From: Cinnamomum chago
Taxonomy: Eukaryota; Streptophyta; Magnoliopsida; Laurales; Lauraceae
Assembly (NCBI GenBank): GCA_038049695.1
Contig: CP142455.1
Span: forward strand, 32,897,501 to 32,961,500
Length of the DNA: 64,000 nt
Reading direction: 5' to 3'
Positions 21,070-32,300 of the stretch are shown here, piece after piece. The notes beneath the pieces were generated by a model that worked only from the letters and a program-made list of their open reading frames with translations, did no database searches and had not been told where the DNA came from. The first letter of the stretch is position 1. Each line of letters begins with the position of its first letter. A program made the position numbers and the translations under genes.

Positions 21070-21190
21070 TGGCATTTGAATGTTGGCAAATAGTAGAATG
21101 TTAGCATTGATTTTTATTTTGTAATGGTAATGGTAAAGTACTTTTAATATTGTAAGGATATTTGAATATTAATATGAATTGGAATGAATA
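21070..21190 (+). repeat. 3' block shared with the 27.9-kb CACTA
   Basis: About 120 bp, including GATTTTTATTTTGTAATGG and GTAAGGATATTTGAATATTA, aligns with 47,350-47,470 in the other CACTA element with scattered differences. The position relative to the 3' end suggests a transposon 3' UTR. Confidence 0.8.
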
Positions 21191-21299
21191 TTTGGAATAG
21201 ATAGATGTTGGGTGTGTAGGAGATTTTGTCTTAGATACTAGAATAGTAGTTTCATGCGATACAGGTTGGAAGCTGCAATGATGCATATACAGGAAAATT

Positions 21300-21960
21300 G
21301 TCGGCGCAACATTTTCGCCGGCAAAACACCTTCAAAATAATTACTTAAAAAAATAAATGTTTTCCCGGCGACAAAATACGCCGGCAAAAAATTTTGGAAA
21401 ATTAATTTTCATAAAAATAAATGTTTTGCCGGCGCAAAAAAACGCCGGCAATAAATTTTGAAAAAAATCCACAAAATATAAATGTTTTGCCGGCGCAAAA
21501 AAAACGCCGGCAATAATTTTTGAAAAAAATTCCATAAAATATAAATGTTTTGCCGGAGCAAAAAAAACGCCGGCAATAAATTTTGAAAAAAAATTCCATA
21601 AAATATAAATGTTTTGCCGGCGCAAAAAAAACACCGGCAATAAATTAAAAAAAAAATCCATAAAATATAAATGTTTTGCCGGCGCAAAAAAACGCCGGCA
21701 AAAGTTTTTAAATCAATTTATTCTTGAAAAATAAAGGCCTTTTCCCGGCGTTTGATACGTCTTTTCCCGGCGAATAAAAACGCCGTTAATGTATTATTTT
21801 TCCCGGCGCTAACCTTTTTTCGCCGGTAAAAGCTATTGCTGGCGACCTTTTACCGGCGTATTGCCGGCGCAAGGAAAATCGCCGGCAAAGGTGTTCACCG
21901 ACGTTTTATAGACTTTTGCCGGCGCTTTTGTAGCGCCGGCAAAAGTGCAATTTCTTGTAG
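21300..21960. repeat. Right subterminal repeats of the 9-kb CACTA, with a hairpin array
   Basis: Between 21,341 and 21,715 a unit of about 61 bp repeats five to six times. Each has TTTTGCCGGCGC, an A-tract and ACGCCGGCAA, which form an inverted repeat, then a TAAATTTTGAAAAAAAT(C)CATAAAATATAAATG-like spacer. From 21,740 to 21,960 shorter CCGGCG motifs continue to the TIR. The long minus-strand ORFs here are translations of the repeat. Confidence 0.85.
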
Positions 21961-21962
21961 TG

Positions 21963-22589
21963 ATTCTATCATGAGACCCTTTTATTGTAAAATCACACCC
22001 TTGAGGACTTATTTGTGTTGCGGTAGATTCCATGATCCACGAATTTCTGTTTTCACAAAGATAGGAACATCCCATCCCCCACCCTATGATTTAGGGCACG
22101 TTTGTGTCCATGCCGCGAAATACCAATTCTGTCAAAATCCACACGTTTGGTAACGAGAGAGGAATCCTCTATTCAGGGGAATCTTTGTTTCCGTGGAATT
22201 AGACTTTTTTATGTGAGGATTTATGAGGGAGAGGATTCATCGCATTCCACGTTTGGAGGAGCACAAAGGAATCAACAATGATTCCTTCCAACCAAGTTTG
22301 GTAACGGGAGAGGAATCCTCAAAAAAAAAAAATCTTTATCTGATTATCTCCATCTCAAATTCATTCAACATAATCAAAAAAATATTTCACATCCTCTAAA
22401 ACATAATAAAAACACATTTTCTACACATGAAATAACTTAAGAAATCTTTGACAGAGTCTCCCCTTCGTAAGGTTTTAGAGAGTTAGCTAATTCATTGGCT
22501 ATGGACAAAACCAGGGTTCTTAAAGATGTAATTTTATTTTGAATGGACTGCTCGAAATTGTCAACAAAAAAGAACATGCGTTCTGGGAA
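21963..22589. other. Flank of the CACTA element; MITE-like GGAATCCTC sequence
   Basis: No gene. GGGCACGTTTGTGTCCATGC at about 22,089 and two GGTAACG(A/G)GAGAGGAATCCTC stretches (22,149 and 22,301) relate this to 12,454 and to 57,410-57,490. It ends in a poly-A tract at 22,321 and AT-rich sequence. Confidence 0.4.
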
Positions 22590-23330
22590 CTGACTGTGTT
22601 CGCTCAAGCGATGACCTATTCACTCGAGCGAACCCATCACAGAGACTTCTTCGCTCGATCCATCTTTTCTCTCCACTCGAGCCATCTTACTTCTGAAGTG
22701 ATCATCTGAGACAGAGACGAGTTCGCTCGAGCGAACTTGGGTGAATTACAGTTGCATCCGGAAACTCCTTCCTAAATTCTCTCAAGATGTTATGCTATAT
22801 CCTAATTGTATCACAAGTCTTGAGGCACAAGTCCAGGCTTATATATATATCCATGCTCTTTCTATTCCAAAGTACTTCTCATCAAGATTAAACCCAGAGA
22901 AGATTTTGAGAGATCCATCATTCCCCCCCCCCAAAAGGCTTCTAGTTCCGTTCTACTCTCTTAAAGTAGAGACATCTTGAAGACGAATTCAAGGTGGTTT
23001 GTTCAAGCACAGTCGAAGGTGAAGATCAAAGCAATCCTTAGGTTGAGTTAACATCTAGGAAGGGTTGTAAGTTCTCTTGTAACTTTTGTTTTTAATAATG
23101 TTTGGTTATCTGTTGGCCTAGACGGTAAGGCTCGTGGTTTTTTCCCGAGTATGGTTTTCTACGTATAAATCGTATGTCCTTCTTATTGTATGGTTTGATT
23201 GTTTTTAATCTGATTTAGGATTAATTATTAGTTTAATCACGTGGGGATTGATATTTAATAGAAATTTGGTTATTGGGACCTCAGCCTGTGTTAAGGCAGG
23301 TTTTCACACCCTTAACGGGAGGGCTTTTTT
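22590..23330 (+). mobile_element. Sirevirus-like (Ty1/copia) LTR remnant
   Basis: The 5' part has palindromes of the TTCGCTCGAGCGAA type (near 22,600-22,740, one complete GTTCGCTCGAGCGAAC at about 22,719), and clustered short palindromes are a known trait of Sirevirus LTRs. The 3' part (GGCCTAGACGGTAAGGCTCGTGGTTTTTTCCC..., then GTTAAGGCAGGTTTTCACACCC) resembles the R/U5 end of SIRE1-type LTRs from recall. No partner LTR or coding region; limits are approximate. Confidence 0.45.
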
Positions 23331-24806
23331 TTTTTACACTTGTTTAGGTACCTATAAAATCAAACATTATATAATCACTTCGTACAAACAATCCACAATC
23401 TTAAATAACCTGAAACATCTTGGATCAGCTACAAAAGATCCGCCTAATTCATTCTCTTTCAACCGAGGATAGAACAAGAACACATGTTATTACTTTCTTA
23501 TTAGTCAACCTATAATCAAACATAGCAGATGCCTGACTCATCCTTTTCAACTTTCCTACTACCAACTTGCTTATTACAAATGCCTCTTGCAACAATAGGA
23601 AGTTTATTACTAGATTTCTATATGACAAAACTTCATATACTTTCCAAACAGTGGCTTGATTACATAAATGAAATAAAATCCCAAAAAATATTTCATCACA
23701 GTGGCAACATCCCATTACAGACATCACAACAACATAAGATTCATCCAGCTTCACCACATCCCAATCAATTGTCTCATTCCAAACATACTTTTCAAAATGA
23801 AACCTGCATATTCAAATCCTATGGACATCTCAATCTGATAAATCCACAAAACTAGGTCATTAGGTCATCATTTCATTAGCAATTGTGGACCTAATTAGGT
23901 TTAATTGCATACAATTACACTTAATTTCATGATTACATGTATTTGGTATTATTTTTGGAAACATGGTCAGAATTGGTCAAAATTCATTGAATTGCATGAC
24001 TTTTGTGAAATTAAGTTTTTCTCATCTTATTTATCACCCCAAAATTAGGCTTTTGGTTTCATCAATGCATATCTTGCTATTTTTTGCACCATGTGCTATT
24101 TTTGAAAAGTTGGTCATTTAGGTGCATCACTAGGCATGTAGGGTCCCATACATGGTTCATAATTATTTTCTTACATATAATTAGTGTTAAATTTTTCTCT
24201 TTCAATTTCTAGGAGAAAACAAGAAATGGGACTCGCATTGAAAAGCAATTGAGTAGGGACCACACTACACGCCCAAGGAGGAGCCCCACTTTGTTAGCAT
24301 GCAAGTTTCCAAGATTTTGAGAAATTCTTCTTTCTATGTGTTGCAAAAAAATTGTGATTCAAACTCAAGAAAGAGATTTGTTCAAGAATGGAAAGAAGAT
24401 CTAAAGAAGCTTAGAAGAGTCAAACTTGTGGAAGAAGAAATCTAATCCAAGAAGGAGGTAAAGATTAAGAAGAAAGTAAAATCAAGAAACAAGAAACAAG
24501 AGGAGAAACTCAAGTTATGTTGGATGTCCACTAGTGGAGTCCACAAGCCTTGGACGTCCCACATATGGGGAGCACAAATTTGGCACACAATCTGATTTTT
24601 TTTGGAATCCTTCTCACGTGCAATCTTAAAGATCTTTTGAGGAATCCAAAGATGGAAAGAATTGGACCACAAGACTTTATCATTAGCAAGAAATCAATTA
24701 AAGTTGCCAAGATAGGAGGATTGCTTCGAGTTCAAGTCAAGATGGAAAAGGAGTGTTACCAAACAAAGGAACATGAAAAATTATAAAAAGGGTCCAGCCA
24801 AAGGGG
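23331..24806. other. No gene seen; probably part of an LTR split by the CACTA insertion
   Basis: AT-rich sequence with small unassigned ORFs. A TATA-like box (TTATAAAAAGGG, about 24,781) lies just left of the CACTA element, and the sequence right of it (52,734 on) reads on like a transcribed leader, so the CACTA probably landed in an LTR or promoter-like sequence. Confidence 0.35.
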
Positions 24807-25380
24807 CACTACTAGAAAAAAGGGTTTTTATATCGGTTGCAAAAACTGCCCTATATCGGTTTTTCATATAACCGATATAATATCTTCAGTCAAGGTATTT
24901 TATATCGGTTAATATTTTTTTATATCGGTCAATTTTTTTTATATCGGTTACACAGGAACCGACATAATAATATCTATATATAATATCAGTTAGGAAAATA
25001 TGTGATATTAATTTCAATATTTTATATCGGTTATTATAAAACCGATATTATAGACAAATATTTTATATCGTTTGTATACATATATATTTTATATCGGTTG
25101 TATACACATATTTTATATCGGTTATTATGGAACCAATATTATATATACATATTTTATATCGGTTCTTTCCCTCCTTTTTATTTTTCCTTCTTCCCTCCCT
25201 TTTCAGGACGTCCTGCGGCTAACCGCCTGTGCACATGCGGCTAACCGCAAGTGCACCTGCGGCTAACCGCCAGTGCACCTGCGGCTAACCGCCAGTTATA
25301 TATAATATTTTATATCGGTTATTATGAAACCGATATTATATATCCAATGATTTTACATCGGTCTTAGAATCCCTTAATCG
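24807..25380. repeat. Left subterminal repeats of the 27.9-kb CACTA
   Basis: More than ten copies of TATATCGGTT or its complement AACCGATATA, often paired as inverted repeats around an AT spacer. Confidence 0.85.
25213..25296. repeat. Tandem 22-bp palindromic array
   Basis: Four units of TGCGGCTAACCGCCAGTGCA followed by CC, each with the near-palindrome GCGG(C/T)TAACCGC. The array interrupts the TATATCGGTT region. The same motif recurs singly at 26.3 kb, 48.4 kb and 50.9-51.2 kb. Confidence 0.85.
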
Positions 25381-25383
25381 CCC

Positions 25384-25670
25384 GCTCGGGCTCGATCATT
25401 GCGTTTCTTTCCCTCCTTTTTATTTTTCCTTCCCTCCCTTCTCTTTCTTTCTCCATCATTCCTTCTTTCCTCTCACTCTCGCTCTCTTCTCTCCTCACTC
25501 TCGCCTCTCTTCCCAGCGCCTCTCTCCCTCCAATAACCCTTTTCCTCTCACTCTCGCTCTCTTCTCTCCTCACTCTCGCTCTCTCTGCTCTTCTCTCACT
25601 GTCGCTTTCTCTACTCTCTCTGCTCTCCTTGTCTCTCTCGCTCACTCTCGTTCTCTTTCTCTCTGCTATC
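25384..25670 (+). repeat. CT-rich low-complexity leader
   Basis: CTCTCTCTTCTCTCC-type sequence resembling a 5' UTR, directly before the captured carboxypeptidase exon. A similar CT-rich leader stands at 58,600-59,165 near the left end of the third CACTA. CTTTCCCTCCTTTTTATTTT occurs twice (25,164 and 25,407). Confidence 0.6.
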
Positions 25671-25674
25671 TGCT

Positions 25675-25783
25675 GGCCGTATGTTAATGTGGGTGAGAAG
25701 AGAGGGAGGAGTCTCTTTTACTATTTTGCTGAAGCAGAGGAGCATCCTGAGAAGAAGCCCCTTACTATCTGTATGAATGGAGG
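25675..25783 (+). pseudogene. Captured serine carboxypeptidase-like exon
   Basis: The reading [20 protein letters not shown] then [17 protein letters not shown] matches the N-terminal core of plant serine carboxypeptidase-like (SCPL) proteins (GYVxVxExxGRxLFYxFxEAExxPxxKPLxLWLNGGPGCSS). The exon ends at the NGG with a GTTGGT donor, before the GPGCSS that follows in the family. The Ser-Asp-His catalytic residues lie further downstream in the parent and are absent. Upstream the CT-rich leader may be its UTR. Confidence 0.7.
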
Positions 25784-27268
25784 TTGGTTCTTCTTCTTTT
25801 GCTACTATTTTATAAGTGGGTCTTTTTATCTCCTTTTTTTCCTGTTTAATTTTTAGGTTGTAAAGATGAGACATTGGAGTTCTTTTTTCGCAATTTTGGG
25901 TCATGGACCTTTTTTTTTTTCATTTCTCTCCTAACCATCTAGTCTTTTTGTTAGTTCTATCTCAATTTCAAAATGGTTGTTTCTTTCTTTCCTTTTTTTT
26001 TATTTTTATTTTTGGATTCTTGCTGATGGGACTTATGGTTATGGTTATGGTTATGTTTTTTTTTCCCTAACTTGTATAATTTGTTTGGCTTGTTAGCTCT
26101 ACTCAGTATTTTCATTCCAGGAAGAAGCTTTATGTGCCTCTTTGACAGTGTAGTTTCTGTTGACTGTCAATGTTTCTCAATCTGTTTTAACCTGTTACGT
26201 TTGGGCGTTTGGGCGTTTGGTTATTTGGGTTTTATGGTATGGGATTTTGGTTGGCACTGTAGGTGTTTTGTAAGGGGGCTAGCCGCCAGACCCACGGTCA
26301 GCTTTCCAGGAAGCCTATTCTCTCAGGATGATTTTCAGCACGTCCTGCGGCTAACCGCCAGTCCACCTACGGCTAGCCGCAGTGCTAACCGTTGGAGTTC
26401 GGTATGATTTCCAGAGACAAATTTTTTAGAACACCCTCTTGCGATGACCCCTGCAGTTGCCTCACGGCTAGCCCCCAACTATTCCTGCGGCTAGCCGTGA
26501 GCCAACCTGATTCAATTTTCTGAGAGGTAGACGTCGTGGATGGGGTGTGTTGGTGTTTTGTTTATTTCGGTTTTCACTTTTTGGTTGGTGCTGGTGTTTG
26601 TTTTGTTGGTTTTTGTTTGTTTTGGTTTGGGAAGAGGGTTTTGGAAGATGGTTTTTTTTTTCTTGGCCACAGGGGAGCATTTGAGCTAGTTTTTATCCTC
26701 AAATGCACAATTTACAGTAAGTGGGACATGAATAGTCACTTCAACGCACAATTATATCTCTGCACAATTATTGAGCTAGTTGTTATTCGTGACAAACCCA
26801 ACTTATTGAATAGTTCATTGGGGCCGTGCAATTGTCATCAAATTTTGTGTGCAGCTGCATTACTCTTCTCAGGCATTTGTTTGTCATTAGATCTTTTTAT
26901 TTCATCTTATTAATGTCAGACATTTTTTTTCTGTGGATTATCTACATTACTCTTCTCTGTGGGTTAATTTTTTTAAATATTTGTATCTAGTTTAATTGTG
27001 AATTTTTGAACTTGGTTGCTTTTGTATTGTTGTTTGGTGAATCTCTGTCCATGGATTTATTTCTACAAATCTTCAGCCAATCTGAAAGCTTTGCCCGAAC
27101 GAGAATAACCAAGGTTGGAAACAAGAATATTTAGTTCGTTTGGTGCACACCAACCCAGGTCTCTCTCACATTAATTGGTTGTACATTAATTGGTTGTAAT
27201 ATTAGCATTATATGGCAATGACTTTCTGATTATTGCTTGTCTGTATCATTTTATTGGGCTATTCAGAA
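25784..27268. other. CACTA interior between captured exon and transposase
   Basis: No gene seen. A GGCTAGCCG-motif block at 26,270-26,520 is listed separately; the remainder is T-rich, with a likely transposase leader just before 27,269. Confidence 0.4.
26270..26520 (+). repeat. GGCTAGCCG-motif block, homologous to part of the LTR at 50.9-51.1 kb
   Basis: The order of motifs (GGGGCTAGCCGCCAGACC, CCTGCGGCTAACCGCCAGT, GCCTCACGGCTAGCC, TGCGGCTAGCCGTGAGC) is the same as at about 50,888-51,125, with linking sequence also alike. This is therefore a Sirevirus-like LTR fragment inside the CACTA. Confidence 0.7.
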
Positions 27269-29324
27269 ATGGACAAGTCTTGGATGTCATTGAATCGGTT
27301 TTCTATTGCATATGGGGAAGGGGTTGAAAGTTTTTTGATGTTTGCCAAAAAGAAGTTTGGTGATGGGAATCCCATGCCATGTCCATGCAAAACATGTGGT
27401 AATCTCAATAAATTTGTAGCTAAGGATGTTGAGTACCATCTGTTTTTCCATGGTATCGATCGAAGTTATACTAGGTGGATATGGCATGGAGAAGCATCTC
27501 CTGGTGAAGCTCCCTCAAGTGTGCCTTTAAATAGGTCCACCCAACACCATTTTGGGAGTGATGTCCCAGATGATACTACACCCCCAGATGATGCTGCAAG
27601 CTCATTAAAATTGGCTCAGACCGCTTGTGACCAGTATTCATCAAATCCTAAAAAGTTTCAAAGAGTTCTTACAGAGGCTGAGGAACCTTTATACAAAGGT
27701 TGTCTAAAGTTTACCAAATTATCTGCAGTAGTTACATTGTTTAATGAGAAAGCGAGGATTGGGTGGTCTGACATAAGCTTTTCACGGTTGTTGAAAATCA
27801 TTGGAGACATGCTACCCGACGATAATGATTTACTGCCCCGAAGTATGAAAGAGGTTAAAAAGACATTGTCTGTGTATGGGATGAGCTATGAGAAGATAGA
27901 CGCATGTCCGAATGATTGCGTGCTTTATAGAAAGGGATCTGATAATGAGAATAAAACTAGTTGCCCTACTTGTGGTGAGTCAAGATACAAAGTGAATAAG
28001 AACCTGACTGAGCAACGTAAGGGGGCGCGGGCAAAAGTTCTATGGTATTTTCCACCTATCCCTAGGTTTAAGAAATTATTTCAGTCGGTGCAGACATCGA
28101 AACAGATGACTTGGCACGTTGATGAGAGATTGGTTGACGATAAGTTACGCCACCCAGCTGACTCCCCTGTATGGAAGTTGGTAGATGATAAATGGCCGGA
28201 GTTTGCACAAGAGCCAAGAAATTTGCGCTTAGCACTTTCAGCGGATGGGGTCAATCCGCATGGTTTGATGAGAAGCAAGTATAGTTGTTGGCCAGTAATG
28301 TTAGTCACTTACAATCTCCCGCCTTGGTTGTACATGAAAAGAAAGTTTGTGATTTTAACGATGTTGATATCGGGTCCACGACAACCTGGAAACGACATCG
28401 ATGTTTACCTAGAACCATTAATCGATGACTTGAAAACACTATGGGATACAGGGGTTAAAGCTCATGATGCTTACCGACAAGAGGCTTTTACGTTGAAAGC
28501 AATGTTGTTGAGGACCATTAATGATTTCCCTGCATATGGTAATTTGTCTAGTTGTGTTGTAAAAGGCTATCATGGTTGCCCCATATGTGGCGCAGAGACA
28601 CAATCATGCAGATAAAAACATTTGAGGAAGAATTTATACATGGCCCATCGAATGTTCCTTCCAGAAGATCATCCCTTTCGGAAACAGAAAAAATCATTTA
28701 ATGGTGAGCAAGAGTTTCGAAAAGCACCAATGATTTTGACTGGTGAAGAAGTGGCAGAAAAGGTTAATGGAATCAAAACCTTGTGGGGGGAACCAGTACC
28801 AAAAGAGAAGCCCAAGAAAAAGAAAAAAAAATCAAAAAGATCGACTTCATTGAAGAGGAAGCGAGTGGAAGATGGTAGCGATGATGGTGCTAGAATTTGT
28901 TGGAAGAAGAAGTCAATTTTCTTTAACCTCAACTACTGGAAATACTTGCTTCTTCGACACAACTTGGATGTGATGCACATAGAGAAAAATGTTTGTGAGA
29001 GTCTTATTGGAACCTTGCTGAATATTCCAGGTAAAACAAAGGATGGACTGAATAGTCGCCTTGATTTGCAGGATATGGGTTTAAGGGATGAACTGGCACC
29101 TGATGTAAGTCAGAATAGAGCGTACTTACCACCAGCTTGTTTCTCATTATCCAAAGAAGTGAAATTCAGTGTGTGTGAAACATTGCATAAGTTAAAAGTT
29201 CCAGATGGATACTCATCAAATTTCAGAGCATTGGTTTCTATGCAAGACTTAAAGTTAGGGGGTATGAAATCTCATGATTGCCATGTGTTGATGCAGCAAT
29301 TACTTCCTGTTGCTATACGATCCG
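27269..29324 (+). pseudogene. CACTA transposase (TNP2/TNPD family), first part
   Basis: The start MDKSWMSLNRFSIAYGEGVE and the CPCKTCGN...HLFFHGI motif form the transposase-associated domain (residues about 1-75). The TNP2 catalytic region follows: CPNDCVLYR, CPTCGESRYK, then LRLALSADGVNPHGLMRSKY, GPRQPGNDIDVYLEPLIDDL, and after a Lys-rich stretch LRHNLDVMHIEKNVCESLIG. These are the conserved blocks of plant CACTA transposases, which cut at the CACTA ends. A single in-frame TAA at 28,613-28,615 interrupts the reading after GAETQSCR; homologues read through here. The frame is otherwise open up to the LTR insertion at 29,325. The ATG at 27,269 is chosen because the family domain begins there. 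Confidence 0.9.
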
Positions 29325-32300
29325 TGTGAGGCCCCACCCTTTGTGGGCCCTCTAATTGTATTTTAAATACTAATTATTACTAATTATTTACTAATTATTG
29401 CTAATTATTAGTTAATTGTGCTAATTAGGGGTTAATCAGGGTGGTTATGTGTTAATCTCCTAAGTTGTAGTTAGACTAGCTTAGTTGAGTTAGTGATTGA
29501 GTTAGTAGGGTGTCTTGTATAAACCTAGGGTTAATTAGTGTAGGGAGGCCCTTACTAGGGTTTTGAGTGAACTAGAGGGGGGTGTCTATAAAAATACTAT
29601 TTCTAGAACCTTCCCTGCCAATAGACCCTAATGCCCCTAACCCTAGCCCTAATCCTATGCAACCCTAAAGGCTATTTCAGTCATTAGCCACTCCTCCAAA
29701 GCTATAAAATCAGCACTAATCCCAATGAAACCCTACTACTATTCATCTTATTTTCCTCTCCTTCTTCCTCTCTCATTTCTTCTCCTTTGAGCTAAGTGCT
29801 GGGACTGTTGTGTTGCGAGGTTACTTAGGAGCTGCCATTATCATCTTCTTCTTCTTGCATTGGGATTTCTCTCTTCTCTTCACTCTCTACAATACCTTCT
29901 CTTCCAAGCTAAGGCAAGTGCACCTTACTATTAACTTAGAATGTATGTCATATTTCTTGATTTCTATGGTTTTAGTTCATGTATGTTATTAATCAAGTCC
30001 TAGAAATTTACCTGGAGCTTAGTTGTTTGTTGGATGAATTGGGCATTGATGGATGGGGGTTTCACCCCCCCATTTGGAAGATCAATGGGTCTAAATGGGT
30101 GTTGGATTATTGGGCATTGTAGTGTTTTCACAATTTTATTTGTTTATTTGATAAATGAAATTGTATAGAAACAATTTGATTAAAAATTGGATGAAGGGGG
30201 CGACTGTTGCAGTGACTGTAAATGGAACACAGGGAGATTTTGGGTTTATTTGGTATTGAGATCAGTGGGGTCCAGGTGGGCCACCTTTGGAGATCCGGAC
30301 CCCACATCGTGTAGGGCCACCTTGGGCGACCCGGATGATGAGGGCTGATCGTGGGCCCTTGATCAGTGGGACCCACGATCGTTGCTCTCTCCATGTACCA
30401 GGCGAGAGACCTCTGCTGGCAACGTTGTGCAGGGTTCTGTTGCAGAACCTGTTTTGTGTTGAGTGAGGAAAGAGATGAGTGGGGAAGGGTGGTCCATAGG
30501 AGCATGGGAAAAGAGGAGACGCGAGGGAGTATGGGAAAGTGTGGTCCACTGAAATTATGGGGCCCAGGTGGGTCCCTGATTTCAGATCGGGTCCGGACAT
30601 TGGATCCGGGGCTGCTTAGTGACCATGATGATGAGGACTGATCTAGGACTGGGCCCAGTGGGGCCCACTAATCCAATAACCCACTAGTTATATTAATTAA
30701 AATTAATCCTTTAGTTTTTAATGTATACAATTAGCACCATTAATTTTCATAAATTGGTAATATAGACCCCTTAGTTTTTATTGAACCAAATCGGAGCCGG
30801 GACCAGTGGGGCCCACTAATCCATAACCCATTAGTTTTATTAATTAAAATAAAATATTTAGTTTCTAATGTGTACAATGGGACCCATTAGTTTTAGAAAA
30901 TTAGGAAAGTAGGACCCTTAGCCTTTATGGAACCCTATTAGAATAAATTAATTTGTTACCTTTAAAATAATATTTCTTGACCTCTTTAATTTTAGAAATT
31001 AGAAATTATAGATCCATCAGTCTTTATTTAACCTAAATTGAGTTTGAACCCAATTAGAATAGTTTGTGTATGATCTGGATTTTTTCCATCAGACCCAGAC
31101 TTTAGTGCAGAAGTTGAGATTTGGCCTGGAATCTGTTGACTCAGGTACACCTGTGTATCAGATCGACTGGCTGGCCACCTGGTCGATCGGGTACACTGGA
31201 AATTTCAGAATCCAAATCAAGTCCCAACCTTGATTCCCGTGGAGCAGATCGACCCGACCCTTGCCAGGTCAACCTGCCACACTGTGAACACTAAGATGCG
31301 AGTTTAGCCTTTGTTTTATGATTGATCGATTGTGGGCCCATTGACCATCCAAATGAACTTCCATCAATGTGCCAAGCACGAGTCAATGGCGTGGCTCGAC
31401 CTTGACTCGTGGGGACCACCGATTAGGGTTTTGGTTGTTTAATCTAAGATGATTTGACCCCTAAGAGTTGTCAATGATGCCCGTAACCTCATAAGCACCA
31501 AACACAGTATCATATGGCATCAGTGACTTCGTTTAGAGATCAAGTCACCGGAGATGGACCTGAACCTGAATGTGGTCCATTACCTAGGGTTGGACTGTTG
31601 TTATTCTCTCTTGATTCTCTTATTGAAGTTCATACTTCACTTCTATTATTTACTGTCACTCTTATATCCTTAATATAGTTGTTAACTGTTAATTAATGGA
31701 AAATGGAGGACCTGAACCTAGGATATCTTAGAGGTGACCCGTTAGTATGATTTGGAGATCACTGACCCGTGTCTGTGGCTAGGCGGGCCCTTATTGGGCC
31801 TAAGTGTGGAGATGTGTACCTTTAGTTGGAAGAGGTAGTTTATATTGGGCTTTTAAGTCATGATGGATTAGAATGAACTGTTTATCAGTAGTAAATGGAT
31901 TTGATGCCTCGTTTGGACGGTTTTAGACCAGGCTATGTATTGATGGGCCATGGTATGGATCCAACAAGTGGGCTTGGACTTAGAATATAATCCATAGACT
32001 GATTGTTGTACAGACCTCTTAGAGACTTGGTTAGGACCTTGTTCATGCAAGGCAGAGCTTAGACAGACACAGACCCTTAGAGTTATTCTTGAGTCGGCAT
32101 AGACATTCACTCGATTGATTTAAGCTCAGCCTGTGGACTAATCATCCCCGGTAGGAGCTATTATGAGTGTTGAGGAGCTATCATGATGAGCTGTATGGTT
32201 AAGACGGACGGTGTGATACCGTGTCCGGTCTTAAGTGATGAGTGATTTGCGGGATTAGTAATTCCCAGCACTGGTGAGATTTCCCCGCCGCAACTGTGTT

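Larger units (their letters stand above)
12933..21962 (+). mobile_element. CACTA (En/Spm) element with captured host exons (Pack-CACTA), complete
   Basis: The left end is CACTACAACAATTTGCACT. The right end is the reverse complement of CACTACAAGAAATTGCACT, so 17 of 19 bases match. The flanks are ATT on both sides (12,930-12,932 and 21,963-21,965), the 3-bp target duplication expected for CACTA. Subterminal regions are dense in CGCCGG(C/T)AAAA motifs in both orientations. No TNP2 or TNPA reading was found, so the element probably needs transposase from elsewhere. It carries exons of CSN3, NOT2/VIP2, TOP1, an endonuclease I-family gene, CPN60B and a plastidic glucose transporter, all on the plus strand with splice sites. 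A 120-bp block near the 3' end is shared with the large CACTA element at 24.8-52.7 kb. The full TIR/TSD match makes the borders firm. Confidence 0.92.

Noticed and set aside
21341-21687. Three long minus-strand ORFs with repeated Phe-rich peptides
   Set aside because: They are translations of the 61-bp CACTA subterminal repeat in all frames; the apparent peptide repeats follow the DNA period.
25213-25296. Possible CRISPR-like repeat array
   Set aside because: Four contiguous 22-bp units with no unique spacers, in plant DNA inside a transposon.
29630-29670. Telomere-like CCCTAA repeats
   Set aside because: Only a few imperfect units inside the LTR, present in both LTR copies; not a telomeric or interstitial telomere array.
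30128-30641. Overlapping ORFs on both strands, repeated at 38,675-39,135
   Set aside because: They lie in the two LTR copies of the chromovirus and have no family resemblance.
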